From Colwellia sp. (lineage in GTDB: Bacteria > Pseudomonadota > Gammaproteobacteria > Enterobacterales > Alteromonadaceae): a stretch of DNA of 55,680 nucleotides. The DNA lies in the NCBI GenBank assembly GCA_022969175.1, contig JALJPB010000001.1, positions 65,902 to 121,581 of the forward strand. Direction: 5' to 3'. Position 1 is the stretch's first letter; each line of letters begins with the position of its first letter. This document shows, piece by piece, positions 34,070-44,185 of the stretch. The notes beneath the pieces are model-generated. The model ran no database searches, was not told the DNA's origin, and saw only the letters and a program-made list of their open reading frames with translations. Made by a program: the position numbers and the translations under genes.

Positions 34070-34345
34070 TTACGATTTCGCTAATTGATCTTTCAATAAC
34101 GACTCTATAAGCTCGCCACGACTCACATTCTTTTCTTTGGCTAACTCTTCTAATTGTTGAAATAAACTATGGTGAATCTTAAATTCTACCCTTTTTAACC
34201 CGTTATTTTTGTCACGTTTAACTTGGTTTCGTTTATTTATTTTAATTTGTATATTGCGCGGGTGAGGGTTCGTTTTTGGACGACCAGGGCGCTTTTCATC
34301 ACTAAATAAATCAATAGTGGTTAAATCACTAACTTCTTTTGCCAT
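34070..34345 (-). CDS. ybfE: YbfE-like LexA-regulated protein
   Basis: A 91-residue protein that closely matches E. coli YbfE: MAKEVSDLTTIDLFSDEKRP, GRPKTNPHPRNIQIKINKRN, then a GLKRVEF strand and LAKEKNVSRGELIESLL. The last part has the ribbon-helix-helix look of a small DNA-binding protein. Regulation by LexA is established for E. coli, but I did not find a clear SOS box here. Its neighbours (ybfF, fldA, seqA) repeat the E. coli order. Confidence 0.9.
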   Translation of the reverse strand: MAKEVSDLTTIDLFSDEKRPGRPKTNPHPRNIQIKINKRNQVKRDKNNGLKRVEFKIHHSLFQQLEELAKEKNVSRGELIESLLKDQLAKS

Positions 34346-34364
34346 GTTATATACTCTTTACCAT

Positions 34365-34586
34365 CTATCCAAGCCCCTGACTTTCCCAGAAAAATTGAAT
34401 AATGCCCTTGGCGATAAAACCAAAGCACCCTAGAAATAAGACTAAATAAACAACATAACGGCCCATTTTAGGCACATCATTTGTTTTCATTACATCATGG
34501 ATCGATAACCCAATGAAAATAAAGATAAAAGCAAAAAATAAATTTAGGCCTACCGCCTCAATAAGTTCTATATTTTCTGAAAGCAT
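34365..34586 (-). CDS. DUF2788 small membrane protein
   Basis: A 73-residue protein with two hydrophobic segments (GLNLFFAFIFIFIGLSIHDV; YVVYLVLFLGCFGFIAKGII), separated by the conserved KTNDVPKMGR loop. This matches DUF2788, which is commonly found beside ybfE and fldA in marine gammaproteobacteria. Function unknown. It is probably the first gene of the operon with ybfE and fldA. Confidence 0.88.
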   Translation of the reverse strand: MLSENIELIEAVGLNLFFAFIFIFIGLSIHDVMKTNDVPKMGRYVVYLVLFLGCFGFIAKGIIQFFWESQGLG

Positions 34587-34812
34587 TATGACAGTACAAT
34601 CTTACCCTAAAAAAAACTGGCGGCACTATAACATAAGGCGGGTGGCAAACCCATATTTTTGACAGCTAAACTAAGGGCTTTCAATCTTTAAAGACCAAAG
34701 AGCTTAATAGTAGTTTTAAGCAGTATAGTTTGAATTGTTGATATAGCTTTGATCGCCATCAAGTAACACAGAGTAGTTGTTTATTTTTTACCTGTTTTTA
34801 ATCGTTTCTAAA

Positions 34813-35607
34813 TTATACTTTCAAAAAATCGCTGACAATTTTATTAAATGCAGTTGTTTTTTCTGCGTGCAACCAATGACCGGCACCTTGTATAATTTTG
34901 ACTGTGCTTGACGGCAGTATTTTATTAATTATTTCTTTATGGGTTATTTGTATGTAATCAGAATTTCCACCTTTGATAAATAGGGTCGGTTTGTCAAACT
35001 TATTTTCGCCTTGATAACCTGCCATAATTTGTTGATAACAACTAGCAATGAATTCAAGACTGCACTTAAATGAGTATTGGTTGTTGTTATTTATCAAATT
35101 ACGTAATAAAAACTGTCTAACGCCGATATTATCAACATAAGGGGCTAATTGTTTGTCTGCATCACTTCGTTTGTTTACTTGTGTTAAATCAATGGCCTTT
35201 AAGCCTTCAATAATTTTTGTATGGTGTGCTGGGTATTGAACGGGTGATATGTCAGCAACGATGAGCTTTTTAACTCTATCTGGGAAGGTAAGCGCCAATT
35301 GAATAGCAATTTTACCTCCCATTGAATGCCCTAAAACATAAGCTTGTTCAATAGCTAAGTGATCAAGTAAGTTTATAACATCTTGAGCTAGGCTGGTATA
35401 TGCCATATCATTTTCATGAAAAGAATGTCCGTGGTTTCTAACATCTACACTAGTAACGCAGTAATTTTTGGCTAGTACTTTTGCTACCATATTCAAATTT
35501 TCTAAACTACCAAATAAACCGTGAATTAAAATAAGGTGTTCACCACTTCCTTGTTGTTGGAAGTTTAATAATGGCAATTTAATTGATGAAGAAGGTGTTA
35601 GTGTCAT
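34813..35607 (-). CDS. ybfF: Alpha/beta-hydrolase YbfF-like esterase
   Basis: A 264-residue cytosolic hydrolase with acyl-CoA thioesterase or esterase activity in E. coli YbfF. The oxyanion region is LIHGLFGSLENL, the nucleophile is in GHSMGGK, DISPVQY follows, and the catalytic His is in GAGHWLHAE. The ORF is open further upstream (to 35748), but this would add 47 unconserved residues reaching close to the seqA start. ATG 35607 with GAGA upstream and the homologue length (about 254) support the shorter form. Divergent from seqA, as in E. coli. Confidence 0.88.
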   Translation of the reverse strand: MTLTPSSSIKLPLLNFQQQGSGEHLILIHGLFGSLENLNMVAKVLAKNYCVTSVDVRNHGHSFHENDMAYTSLAQDVINLLDHLAIEQAYVLGHSMGGKIAIQLALTFPDRVKKLIVADISPVQYPAHHTKIIEGLKAIDLTQVNKRSDADKQLAPYVDNIGVRQFLLRNLINNNNQYSFKCSLEFIASCYQQIMAGYQGENKFDKPTLFIKGGNSDYIQITHKEIINKILPSSTVKIIQGAGHWLHAEKTTAFNKIVSDFLKV

Positions 35608-35768
35608 TGTTGTCTCAAAATGTTGGCTATATTTGGTAACAACTGACATTTTAACTGAATATTGTTTTATTTGGCATAAAAAGTAACAACAATTATCAAT
35701 AGGCACTAGAGAGTTTTCATTTAGATAAGTATACTCTTGCCGCGACAATTTTTTTTGTAAGGTAGTAT

Positions 35769-36338
35769 ATGAAAGACATCGAAATAGACGAAGAGCTTTA
35801 TCAATTTATCGTGAGTAAGACACAATTTATTGGCGAGAGTGCCTCTTCGATTTTACGTCGTTTATTATCTCTTGAAGATGACTCACAATCTTCAAACTCG
35901 GTAAACGAAGTGATTTCAGATGAAGAAACAGATAAAACAGTAGCACAAGAAACTATCGTTGAGGTCAATGAACCCGATGAGTTTGTAGCTAAAGATATTA
36001 ATGAAACCGTTTTTAACTATGTCAATAAAGAAGAGTTGGCAATGCAACGTGGCGCTGTTGGCCGATTTTTATTGATTTTAGCAGCCTTGTATCGTGGTCA
36101 TGCTTCACAATTCTCAGTAGTTACAGAAATTAGCGGTCGAGACCGTTTATATTTTGCAAAAAGTGAAAAAGAGCTGGCAGCCAGTGGTAGTAGTACCAAA
36201 CCACGACAAATCCCTGATAGTCCATTCTGGGTAATGACCAATTCAAACACTACACGTAAAAAAATGATGTTAACTAAAGTAGCAAATGCTTTAGGTTACA
36301 ACGATGATGATGCGGAGAAAATTCGCGAATTATTATAA
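35769..36338 (+). CDS. seqA: Negative modulator of replication initiation SeqA
   Basis: A 189-residue DNA-binding protein that sequesters hemimethylated GATC sites at the origin and organises new DNA. The N-terminal oligomerisation motif is [20 protein letters not shown] (1-20) followed by ASSILRRLL. An acidic linker of about 50 residues leads to the DNA-binding domain (about 80-189: [48 protein letters not shown]). Its presence implies a Dam-methylating gammaproteobacterium. pgm follows 49 bp later, as in E. coli. Confidence 0.97.
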   Translation: MKDIEIDEELYQFIVSKTQFIGESASSILRRLLSLEDDSQSSNSVNEVISDEETDKTVAQETIVEVNEPDEFVAKDINETVFNYVNKEELAMQRGAVGRFLLILAALYRGHASQFSVVTEISGRDRLYFAKSEKELAASGSSTKPRQIPDSPFWVMTNSNTTRKKMMLTKVANALGYNDDDAEKIRELL

Positions 36339-36387
36339 TTTCATCACCAAATTAAAATAGTAAATATCAAAAAAGTAGGGATTAAAG

Positions 36388-38034
36388 ATGACAGTTCATC
36401 ACCATGCAGGCAAACCAGCACGGCCAGAAGATAGAATAAATATTGGCCGTTTAGTCAGTGATTATTTCCTACTACAACCTGATGTTAGTTGTGTTGAGCA
36501 AAAAGTTACCTTTGGTACCTCTGGACATCGCGGTAGTTCTGAAAAATTAAGTTTCAATGAACATCACATAATCGCCATCTGTCAAGCCGTTGCCGAGTAT
36601 CGTTTGGCGCAAGGTTTTCAAGGGCCATTATTTTTAGGTAAAGATACTCATGCATTGTCTGAGCCGGCATTTGCCAGTGCTTTATCGGTATTAATTGCTA
36701 ATGGTGTTCCTGTTGTCATTCAACAAGATCAAGGTTTTACACCAACGCCAGTTATTTCTAGACTCATTATCAGCCATAATAAAAGCAACATTGAACAAGC
36801 TGACGGTTTGATTATTACCCCTTCTCATAATCCTCCTTCTGATGGTGGTATTAAATACAACCCTCCCCATGGTGGACCCGCAGAAGGTGAAATTACTAAG
36901 CAAATAGAACAACGTGCAAATGATATTTTAGCCAATAGTTTTACCGACATAGTTCAAATGCCATTTAGCAAAGCTATGCAGTCGAATTTATTAACAAAAC
37001 AAGACTTTATCGAACTTTATGTTAGCCAACTTGATCAAGTGGTTAATATGAAAGCCATCGCACAGTCTGGTGTGACAATTGGTGTTGACCCTTTGGGTGG
37101 CTCAGGCATTCATTATTGGCCTGTTATTGCAAAAAAATACGGTATTAATTTAAAAATAGTTAATCCTGTTGTCGATGCCAGTTTTGCTTTTATGCCACTT
37201 GATAAAGATGGAAAAATTCGTATGGATTGTTCATCGCCTTATGCGATGGCTGGTCTTATTTCGATGAAAGATGATTTTGATCTAGCTGTTGGTAATGATC
37301 CCGACTTTGACCGGCATGGTATTGTCACCAAAACAGGTGGCTTAATGAACCCTAATCATTATTTAGCGGTAGCCATTAACTACCTTATGACCAATAGAAG
37401 TTGGCCACAAACGGCTAAAATTGGCAAAACATTGGTTTCAAGTTCATTAATTGATCGTGTAGCTGCTCATATCAATAGACCTTTAGCTGAAGTACCTGTT
37501 GGTTTTAAATGGTTTGTTGAGGGCCTTCATAATTCAAGTTTTGCTTTTGGTGGTGAAGAAAGCGCAGGGGCGTCGTTCTTAGCTTTAGATGGCAGTTGTT
37601 GGACTACTGACAAAGACGGTTTCATAATGGCTTTGTTGGCAGCTGAAATATTAGCGGTAACGGGTAAAGACCCACATCAACATTATTTAGAATTAGCCCA
37701 AAAACTGGGTCAACCATGTTATGGCAGAGTTGAAGCTGTCGCGAGTTTAGCTCAGAAAAAAATATTAACACAGCTTAGCGCTGATGCGATTACCACGGAT
37801 AGTTTAGCGGGGGAAGCCATCGAACAAGTTTTAACCCATGCTCCTGGTAATAATGCCGCTATTGGTGGTCTTAAGGTAGTCACTAAAAACGGCTGGTTTG
37901 CTGCTCGTCCATCAGGCACTGAAGATATTTACAAAATATATGCTGAAAGCTTTATTGATGAAACTCATCTGCAAGTGATTATTAAAGAAGCTCAAGATAT
38001 TATTGGTATTGTTTTTAAAAATGCCGGTTTGTAA
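36388..38034 (+). CDS. pgm: Phosphoglucomutase (alpha-D-glucose specific)
   Basis: A 548-residue cytosolic enzyme interconverting glucose 1-phosphate and glucose 6-phosphate. The active-site phospho-serine is Ser146 in TPSHNPPSDGG. The metal-binding loop is DPDFDRHG (304-311), the sugar-binding loop is GGEESAGASF, and the phosphate-binding loop near the C-terminus is RPSGTEDIYKIYAES. The length fits E. coli Pgm (546). AGGG precedes the ATG. It probably forms an operon with seqA, a conserved pair. Confidence 0.97.
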   Translation: MTVHHHAGKPARPEDRINIGRLVSDYFLLQPDVSCVEQKVTFGTSGHRGSSEKLSFNEHHIIAICQAVAEYRLAQGFQGPLFLGKDTHALSEPAFASALSVLIANGVPVVIQQDQGFTPTPVISRLIISHNKSNIEQADGLIITPSHNPPSDGGIKYNPPHGGPAEGEITKQIEQRANDILANSFTDIVQMPFSKAMQSNLLTKQDFIELYVSQLDQVVNMKAIAQSGVTIGVDPLGGSGIHYWPVIAKKYGINLKIVNPVVDASFAFMPLDKDGKIRMDCSSPYAMAGLISMKDDFDLAVGNDPDFDRHGIVTKTGGLMNPNHYLAVAINYLMTNRSWPQTAKIGKTLVSSSLIDRVAAHINRPLAEVPVGFKWFVEGLHNSSFAFGGEESAGASFLALDGSCWTTDKDGFIMALLAAEILAVTGKDPHQHYLELAQKLGQPCYGRVEAVASLAQKKILTQLSADAITTDSLAGEAIEQVLTHAPGNNAAIGGLKVVTKNGWFAARPSGTEDIYKIYAESFIDETHLQVIIKEAQDIIGIVFKNAGL

Positions 38035-38118
38035 GCTAATGACTAATTTTTACTTAATTGTCACCTAGTTCCCACTTAATGATCACTTAATTTTCAAGCT
38101 GATTTTCAATGTTAAGCC

Positions 38119-38514
38119 TTACAACGTTTTTTCGATATTAAAGCCAATGTGTTTGGCTTTTTTTATCACTTCTTCCATGCCCAGTATTTTTTGCTGACTT
38201 AAGCCCCACAGAGTTGTACTACGATTTCCGGTACGACAGTAAGCCACCATTGGCGAGCTAAGTGCTGCAACTATAGCAGTTAAAGCCGATATGTTTTCGA
38301 CAAGGTATTCTCCAGGTATTATCGGCAAGTAATGATAACTAAGCCCTAATTCTTTTGTTCTTTGAGCCACTTCAGCAGAGCGTGGTGCATTAATCTCTTG
38401 ATCTGGCCGATTATTAATGATTGTTTTTATGCCTAACCGGTTAAATTGTTCAAGATCGGATAAATCAATTTGATCGGCAATATAAATGTCTTGGCTTAAT
38501 TTTTGTAATTTCAT
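38119..38514 (-). CDS. DUF442 / TIGR01244-type sulfur transferase, phosphatase-like
   Basis: A 131-residue protein of the 'beta-lactamase hydrolase-like' family (DUF442). It has a dual-specificity-phosphatase-like fold with the loop YCRTGNRST (Cys93). In the known Blh fusion, this domain and a metallo-beta-lactamase persulfide dioxygenase act together in sulfide or persulfide detoxification. Here the two halves are separate, adjacent genes, seven bases apart. ATG 38514 is chosen because homologues start at MKLQKLSQDIYIADQ; the open frame continues upstream over the partner gene but without similarity. Confidence 0.85.
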   Translation of the reverse strand: MKLQKLSQDIYIADQIDLSDLEQFNRLGIKTIINNRPDQEINAPRSAEVAQRTKELGLSYHYLPIIPGEYLVENISALTAIVAALSSPMVAYCRTGNRSTTLWGLSQQKILGMEEVIKKAKHIGFNIEKTL

Positions 38515-38521
38515 GATGATT

Positions 38522-39397
38522 TTATTTATTACCAAATGCATTAAGTGGCAGTGACAAATAGTGTCTACCATTCTCACTAACGGGAGGCAGGTGGCCTGCT
38601 CGTATATTGATTTGTACTGCTGGCAGAATCAGTTTTGGCATACTAAGGCTAGCATCTCTTTGCTTACGAAAAGTAATAAATTCTTCAATAGTGACTCGTT
38701 CATGGATATGAATATTTTGCTGTTTTTGTTCAGCTACTGAACTTTGCCAAGCATAAACGTCTCTATTGGGCGCTTTATAATCATGTCCGGTAAATAATTG
38801 TGTATTTGAAGGGAGTGCTAATATTTTTTGGATTGACTGGTACAAGGTACTGGCATCACCACCAGGAAAGTCACAACGTGCGGTGCCATAGTCGGGCATA
38901 AAGAGAGTGTCGCCGATAAAAGCAGCATTCTCAATTACATAACTAACACAACCTGGGGTATGACCGGGAGTATGTAAAACCGTAATTGAAAGGTTACCTA
39001 AAGGTAAAATATCTTCATCATTAAGTAGTTGATCAAATTGACTGCCATCGGTTGCAAATGACTCTTCAAGATTAAACACCGGTTTAAATAGTGTTTGTAT
39101 TGCCGTTATTTGACGGCCGATAGCTATTTTTCCTCCTAGGTGTTCTTGCAGATAAGGAGCAGCCGTTAGGTGATCAGCATGGGCGTGGGTTTCTAATATC
39201 CACATACATTGCCAGTCTTGCTCTTTAACATAGGTAATTAACTGGTCTGCTAACACCGTAGAAGTTGTTGCTGAGTATGGGTCAAAATTTAATACTGAGT
39301 CGATAACCGCGCATTTTTTACTTAGTTTATCCGCTATCAGATAAGTGGCCGTATTGGTTATTTCATCAAAGAAACATTTAGTGCTAAGAGAGCCCAT
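38522..39397 (-). CDS. Metallo-beta-lactamase-fold hydrolase, persulfide dioxygenase-like
   Basis: A 292-residue cytosolic protein of the Blh/ETHE1-like branch of the metallo-beta-lactamase fold. Metal ligands lie in THAHADHLTA (about 70-79), the His of TPGHTPGC, the Asp of FIGDTLF and the His of FTGHDY. It probably oxidises glutathione persulfide or a related sulfane sulfur. It is upstream of the DUF442 gene in the same operon. No BigR-type regulator or sulfite exporter is seen nearby. The start is ATG 39397; a TTG three bases earlier is possible. Confidence 0.88.
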   Translation of the reverse strand: MGSLSTKCFFDEITNTATYLIADKLSKKCAVIDSVLNFDPYSATTSTVLADQLITYVKEQDWQCMWILETHAHADHLTAAPYLQEHLGGKIAIGRQITAIQTLFKPVFNLEESFATDGSQFDQLLNDEDILPLGNLSITVLHTPGHTPGCVSYVIENAAFIGDTLFMPDYGTARCDFPGGDASTLYQSIQKILALPSNTQLFTGHDYKAPNRDVYAWQSSVAEQKQQNIHIHERVTIEEFITFRKQRDASLSMPKLILPAVQINIRAGHLPPVSENGRHYLSLPLNAFGNK

Positions 39398-39581
39398 CAA
39401 TAATCACATTCATAATGGTTATAAGTTAGAGCTTTATGATATATCTTTATTTTAATGATAGGTAGAAGTTTTCAGTTTTTGTCTGAAATTTGCTGATCCT
39501 GAGATATAAGCTGTGACATTTATTGAGCTAGTTAGATCTTTACATTGAAGGTTTACTCTTTAGTTGGTAGAAAATGTGTCA

Positions 39582-40373
39582 TCAGTTGACATTAGTCGAC
39601 CGATTTTTTGAGTAGTCGCCTAATTGGTAATTAGTCATAATCTTCTGATATTGGCCATCTTCTTTTAACTTTTTTAAGCCTTTATTGAACTGATCTAATA
39701 AATATTCACTATCAGGCAATGTTTTTGGAAAATAAATATAAGAGTCATAAACCCTAACTGGTTTCTTATGGTAGGTGATTTGTTCCATTGAGCCTTGTGG
39801 AAATCTTGTTGATAAAGAATACTCTGCAATTCCTGAGGTCATGGGAAAAATATCAATACGCCCGGCAAGCAGCTTTTTGAAATTTAAATCGTCATGCTGC
39901 GAACTATCCACAGTAAATATCTGCTCTTTTACGGCATTATTAAAGTCATCGCCGTAGTTTAAATTGTGAGTAACCCCAATACGTAAACCCGATAGGTCTT
40001 TCATTTTTGTCCAATTAAAGGTCGTGGTTTTTAAATGATAAAAATAAGTGCTAGAGGTAATAATGCTATCACTTATATACATACCCTTAATACGCTCTCT
40101 AGAATAGCCAAAGGATGCTGTAGCATCTGTTCGACCTGATTTTGCCATCATAAATGCTCTAGGGATAGGGTAGTATTGCCATTGAACTTTGATGCCCTGT
40201 TGAGCAAAAGCAAGCTCAATTATATGACTTACAACACCTTGGTGAGGTAATGTTTTTGAGTGTTCAGGGGGAAATTCAAAAGTGCTGATGGAAATAACAT
40301 CTTTTGCTTTGCATATAAAACTTGTTGTTATGCCTATCCATGCAACAAAGAGAATATAAGGGATCTTAAACAT
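39582..40373 (-). CDS. Periplasmic binding protein (SBP family 3-like), solo
   Basis: A 263-residue exported protein (signal peptide ending near residue 24). Features are ISISTFEFPPEHSK, VVSHIIELAFAQQGI, YYPIPRAFMMAKSGR, LSGLRIGVTHNLNYGDDF and the closing helix LKKLKEDGQYQKIM. It is the second transporter-less family 3 protein in the window; the first is at 14720-15511, and the two are only distantly alike. The ligand is unknown. Confidence 0.78.
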   Translation of the reverse strand: MFKIPYILFVAWIGITTSFICKAKDVISISTFEFPPEHSKTLPHQGVVSHIIELAFAQQGIKVQWQYYPIPRAFMMAKSGRTDATASFGYSRERIKGMYISDSIITSSTYFYHLKTTTFNWTKMKDLSGLRIGVTHNLNYGDDFNNAVKEQIFTVDSSQHDDLNFKKLLAGRIDIFPMTSGIAEYSLSTRFPQGSMEQITYHKKPVRVYDSYIYFPKTLPDSEYLLDQFNKGLKKLKEDGQYQKIMTNYQLGDYSKNRSTNVN

Positions 40374-40571
40374 TCAGTTGCCTTTAAAGAAATATTTTCG
40401 AAAATTGCATATATTTTACCTATCAGAATTTATAGCATTAAGTATTCTAAAATGACACTTTTAAACATAAATTATCAGCGTTAAATGCCGGCTACCTAAT
40501 ATGCTTTTTTAGGCGAAAATATAAGTGATTTGGCGTACACTAGGCCAAATCATTTAAAACTGGAAGTTAAT

Positions 40572-41660
40572 GTGAACGAGTTACCAGCACAAGATCAACT
40601 ATCAAAAGAGTTACAACAAACAGGAGATTTTCTTACCCTCACTCGCAAGTTTGAGTTTTCAATGCCTGCTTTCTCATTTGAAGTATCAAATAATGAGACA
40701 AATAGTTTATCTAAAGTATCGGTTCTTGATACGGGAATTATTATATTTGAACCCTTATCTCACTCATCAACAAAAGATATAGTATTGTCGAGTGCTGTTC
40801 ATGGTAATGAAACTGCGCCAATTGAAATATGTAGTGAATTAATCAAGCAACTTATCTTAGGGAAACTACATCTTCAAGAGCGTGTATTGTTTTTGTTCGG
40901 TAATCCCGCATCTATTAATATCTCAGAGCGATTTGTTGAAGAAAACCTAAACCGCTTGTTTTCTGGTGGCCACTCTCAAGATCAAGGCAATGGCTCAGGG
41001 CTTATTAATAAAGAGCGACACAGGGCTTTATTATTAGAGAACACCGTAAGAGATTTTTTTGAAAGTGGTAGTAAAGTGAGCGACAACCGTCAACGTAGTC
41101 ATTATGATTTACATACGGCTATTAGAGGTTCAAAAAATGATAAGTTCGCTGTTTATCCTTTCAGGCACGAAAAACCATGGAAAGAACAGCAGCTGCAATT
41201 TTTGTTGGCTTGTGGAATAAACACCATTTTATTGTCTCACTCACCAACAACAACATTTAGTTACTTTTCATCAAATGAATTTGGTGCCGATGCTTTTACC
41301 GTTGAACTGGGTAAGGTTAAACCTTTCGGTGAAAATGACATGGCTAATTTTTCAGCAGTAAGGCAAACATTAACACGTTTTATTTCAGGACAAGACTTAC
41401 AACTTAAAGCATACTGCGCTGAAGATTTTAGTATTTTCGAAATTGATCAAACGATTAATCGTCATCATCAAGATTTTAAATTACATTTTTCTGATGATGT
41501 TGAAAATTTTACTGATTTTCCAATTAATACTTTAATTGCCAGTGATGGTGATATTGAACATAGAACAAAAAAAGCAGGTGAGGCTATTATTTTTCCTAAT
41601 GCTGATGTTGCTATTGGGCAACGTGCACTATTAACCGTAACACCGACCAAAATTAGTTAA
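40572..41660 (+). CDS. astE: Succinylglutamate desuccinylase-like (AstE)
   Basis: A 362-residue zinc carboxypeptidase-fold enzyme (AstE/AspA family), the last step of the arginine succinyltransferase pathway (succinylglutamate to glutamate). The zinc site is [11 protein letters not shown]. Other conserved parts are [21 protein letters not shown] and [15 protein letters not shown] with the catalytic Glu. GTG 40572 (GGAAG five bases upstream) is the likely start; a TTG at 40530 would extend it by 14 residues. The other ast genes are not nearby, so the gene stands apart from its pathway here. Confidence 0.88.
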   Translation: MNELPAQDQLSKELQQTGDFLTLTRKFEFSMPAFSFEVSNNETNSLSKVSVLDTGIIIFEPLSHSSTKDIVLSSAVHGNETAPIEICSELIKQLILGKLHLQERVLFLFGNPASINISERFVEENLNRLFSGGHSQDQGNGSGLINKERHRALLLENTVRDFFESGSKVSDNRQRSHYDLHTAIRGSKNDKFAVYPFRHEKPWKEQQLQFLLACGINTILLSHSPTTTFSYFSSNEFGADAFTVELGKVKPFGENDMANFSAVRQTLTRFISGQDLQLKAYCAEDFSIFEIDQTINRHHQDFKLHFSDDVENFTDFPINTLIASDGDIEHRTKKAGEAIIFPNADVAIGQRALLTVTPTKIS

Positions 41661-41676
41661 TTGTTATTCTCTATAG

Positions 41677-41711
41677 AGTGAGTTTAGTTAAAATGTTTAA
41701 ACTCACTTTTT
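41677..41711 (+). terminator. Rho-independent terminator of astE
   Basis: AGTGAGTTTA (41677-41686) pairs with TAAACTCACT (41698-41707) and is followed by a T run. It lies 17 bp past the astE stop. Confidence 0.82.
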
Positions 41712-41806
41712 CCTTATAAATTCATAGCTTAATCTTATCTGTAAACATTTATGCTCACTGTGAAGGGGCATTTTAAGGCTTATTTTGCTGTTAACTTGAA
41801 TCTCAG

Positions 41807-41822
41807 TTTACGTAAAGGTAAA
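41807..41822. promoter_or_regulatory. LiuR-like operator upstream of the branched-chain oxoacid dehydrogenase operon
   Basis: TTTACGTAAAGGTAAA matches 15 of 16 positions of TTTACGTAAACGTAAA, the form of the MerR-type LiuR site I remember for control of branched-chain amino acid genes in Shewanella-like bacteria. It lies 180 bp before the E1 alpha start. The consensus is from memory. A second inverted repeat, GAGTATAG-GT-CTATACTC (41908-41925), lies closer to the gene and could be another operator. No gene lies in 41712-42001. Confidence 0.45.
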
Positions 41823-42001
41823 GTGCGGCGTATAAATAACAGCTATTAACCAGCCAGTTTTTGTCTCGATAAGTTGAACAATTTAGTCAATGTTTTTAGT
41901 TGTCTGCGAGTATAGGTCTATACTCACAGAGATAAAATAACGTTACACTCGTTCACCTTGCTGAAACAACTGGCTAGCAAGCAGATAATAAAGAGAATGC
42001 T

Positions 42002-43183
42002 ATGAACTCTGACATATACAATGAAGGGCAGGTAGTACACCAACCTACTTTTATTGACGGCCACTCAGTCGACATCCCACTCCTAAAAATATTACAACAA
42101 GATGGCACCGTATATGAAGGTGCACAACTGCCAGAAATGGATCAAGAACTTGCTACTAAGGTTTATAAAACGTTAGCATTTCACCGAGTATTAGATGAAC
42201 GTATGGTCGCTTCACAGCGACAAGGACGTTTAAGTTTCTATATCACAGCATTAGGTGAAGAAGCCGCCAGTGTTGGTGGTGCTGCGGGGTTAAAGCCGCA
42301 AGATATGATCATGACTCAATATCGCGAACAAGGGGCATTAATGTTTCGCGGCTTTAGCCTTGAAAACTTTATGAATCAAATGTTCTCTAACGCAAAAGAT
42401 TTAGGTAAAGGTCGTCAGATGCCAATTCATTATGGCTCTAAAGAACTTAACTATATGACTATATCATCTCCTTTAGCTACACAAATACCGCAAGCTACCG
42501 GTTATGCCTATGGTCAAAAACTTCAAGGTTTAAACGCCGTGACCCTTTGTTATTTTGGTGAAGGTGCTGCCTCTGAAGGTGATTTTCATGCGGGCTTAAA
42601 TATGGCCGCGGTACAAGAAGCACCGGTAATATTTTTCTGTCGTAATAATGGTTATGCCATTTCAACGCCATCAGATGAGCAGTATAAAGGTAACGGAATT
42701 GCCTCTCGTGGTGTCGGTTACGGCATTAAAACCCTTCGCATTGATGGCAATGACATTTTAGCCGTGATTTTAGCCACACAAACGGCTCGGGCTTATGCGT
42801 TAAAAGAAAATGCACCGGTATTAATTGAAGCGATGTCTTATCGTTTAGGTGCCCATTCAACCTCAGACGATCCCTCAGGTTATCGTACCCGTGAAGAAGA
42901 AGAAGTTTGGCAAGCGAACGATCCTATCCTTCGAATGAAAAACTGGATGTTAAAACAAAAGTGGTGGGATGAGACACAAGACACTGAACTTTTTGAGCAA
43001 TATCGTAAAGATATTTTAGCGGCCGTTAAAGTTTCAGAGAAAATTGATAAACCACATTTAGATACCTTGATTACCGATGTTTATGATGTGCCACCGCTAC
43101 ATTTACAGAAACAATTCGAACAATTAAAAGAGCATATTAATAAATATCCTGATGCTTATCCATTTACTGCGGGGAAATTTTAA
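42002..43183 (+). CDS. bkdA1: Branched-chain 2-oxoacid dehydrogenase E1 component, alpha subunit
   Basis: A 393-residue thiamine-diphosphate-dependent subunit that decarboxylates the 2-oxo acids of valine, leucine and isoleucine. Thiamine-site elements are visible: [39 protein letters not shown] (metal/ThDP motif) and [14 protein letters not shown], then the phosphorylation-loop-like [17 protein letters not shown]. It is the first gene of an operon; the E1 beta start follows two bases after the stop codon. AGAG precedes the ATG. Confidence 0.94.
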   Translation: MNSDIYNEGQVVHQPTFIDGHSVDIPLLKILQQDGTVYEGAQLPEMDQELATKVYKTLAFHRVLDERMVASQRQGRLSFYITALGEEAASVGGAAGLKPQDMIMTQYREQGALMFRGFSLENFMNQMFSNAKDLGKGRQMPIHYGSKELNYMTISSPLATQIPQATGYAYGQKLQGLNAVTLCYFGEGAASEGDFHAGLNMAAVQEAPVIFFCRNNGYAISTPSDEQYKGNGIASRGVGYGIKTLRIDGNDILAVILATQTARAYALKENAPVLIEAMSYRLGAHSTSDDPSGYRTREEEEVWQANDPILRMKNWMLKQKWWDETQDTELFEQYRKDILAAVKVSEKIDKPHLDTLITDVYDVPPLHLQKQFEQLKEHINKYPDAYPFTAGKF

Positions 43184-43185
43184 TC

Positions 43186-44163
43186 ATGGCTCAAATGAAT
43201 TTATTACATGCTATTAATAGTGCATTAGATATTGCCATGCAAGAGAATGACCGTACGGTCTGTTTTGGTGAAGATGTTGGTCATTTTGGCGGGGTCTTTA
43301 GAGCAACTAGTGGTTTACAAGAAAAATTTGGTAAAGCTCGTTGTTTTAATACCCCTTTAGTTGAACAAGGTATTATTGGTTTTGCCAATGGTTTAGCATC
43401 TCAAGGCAGTATCGCGATTGCTGAAATTCAATTTGCTGATTATATTTTTCCAGCCTTTGATCAAATTGTTAACGAAGCAGCAAAGTTTCGTTACCGCAGT
43501 GGTAACGAGTTCAATGTTGGCAAGCTTACAATTCGTGCGCCATACGGTGGTGGTATTGCTGGGGGGTTATATCATAGTCAATCACCAGAAGCTTATTTTG
43601 CCCATACTCCTGGCTTAAAAGTGGTTATTCCTCGTAATCCTTATCAAGCGAAAGGTCTGCTGCTGGCATCGATTCGTGATGACAACCCAGTGATATTTTT
43701 TGAGCCCAAACGTTTATACCGTGCATCAGTTGGTGAAGTCCCAGAAGAAGATTATCAATTACCTTTAGGTAAAGCTGAAGTGGTCACTGTCGGTAACGAT
43801 ATCACTTTACTTGCCTGGGGTGCTCAGATGGAAATTATCGAAAAAGCCGCAGAAATGGCTGCTAACGATGGTATTTCTTGTGAGATTATTGATTTACGGA
43901 CTATTTTGCCGTGGGATATTGAAACGGTTGTTAACTCAGTATTAAAAACAGGCCGTTTAGTTGTTTCTCAAGAAGCGCCATTAACTGCAGGTTTTGCCAG
44001 TGAAATTGCCGCGACAGTTCAAAAAGAATGTTTTTTACACTTAGAGTCTCCTGTAGAGCGAGTTTGTGGCTTAGATACTCCTTACCCATTGGCATTAGAA
44101 AAAGAATATGTTGCCGATCATTTAAAAGTATATGAAGCAATTAAACGTAGCGTAAATTACTAA
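43186..44163 (+). CDS. bkdA2: Branched-chain 2-oxoacid dehydrogenase E1 component, beta subunit
   Basis: A 325-residue transketolase-type subunit that forms an alpha2beta2 E1 with the preceding product. Conserved blocks are [78 protein letters not shown] and PKRLYR. The C-terminal domain has [18 protein letters not shown]. Full length. It is followed after 22 bp by the E2 gene. Confidence 0.95.
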   Translation: MAQMNLLHAINSALDIAMQENDRTVCFGEDVGHFGGVFRATSGLQEKFGKARCFNTPLVEQGIIGFANGLASQGSIAIAEIQFADYIFPAFDQIVNEAAKFRYRSGNEFNVGKLTIRAPYGGGIAGGLYHSQSPEAYFAHTPGLKVVIPRNPYQAKGLLLASIRDDNPVIFFEPKRLYRASVGEVPEEDYQLPLGKAEVVTVGNDITLLAWGAQMEIIEKAAEMAANDGISCEIIDLRTILPWDIETVVNSVLKTGRLVVSQEAPLTAGFASEIAATVQKECFLHLESPVERVCGLDTPYPLALEKEYVADHLKVYEAIKRSVNY

Positions 44164-44185
44164 TTTATCGAGGCTAGAATAGATT

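Noticed and set aside
35608-35748. 47-residue N-terminal extension of YbfF
   Set aside because: It runs into the region just upstream of seqA and is absent from homologues; a shorter start with a ribosome-binding site exists.
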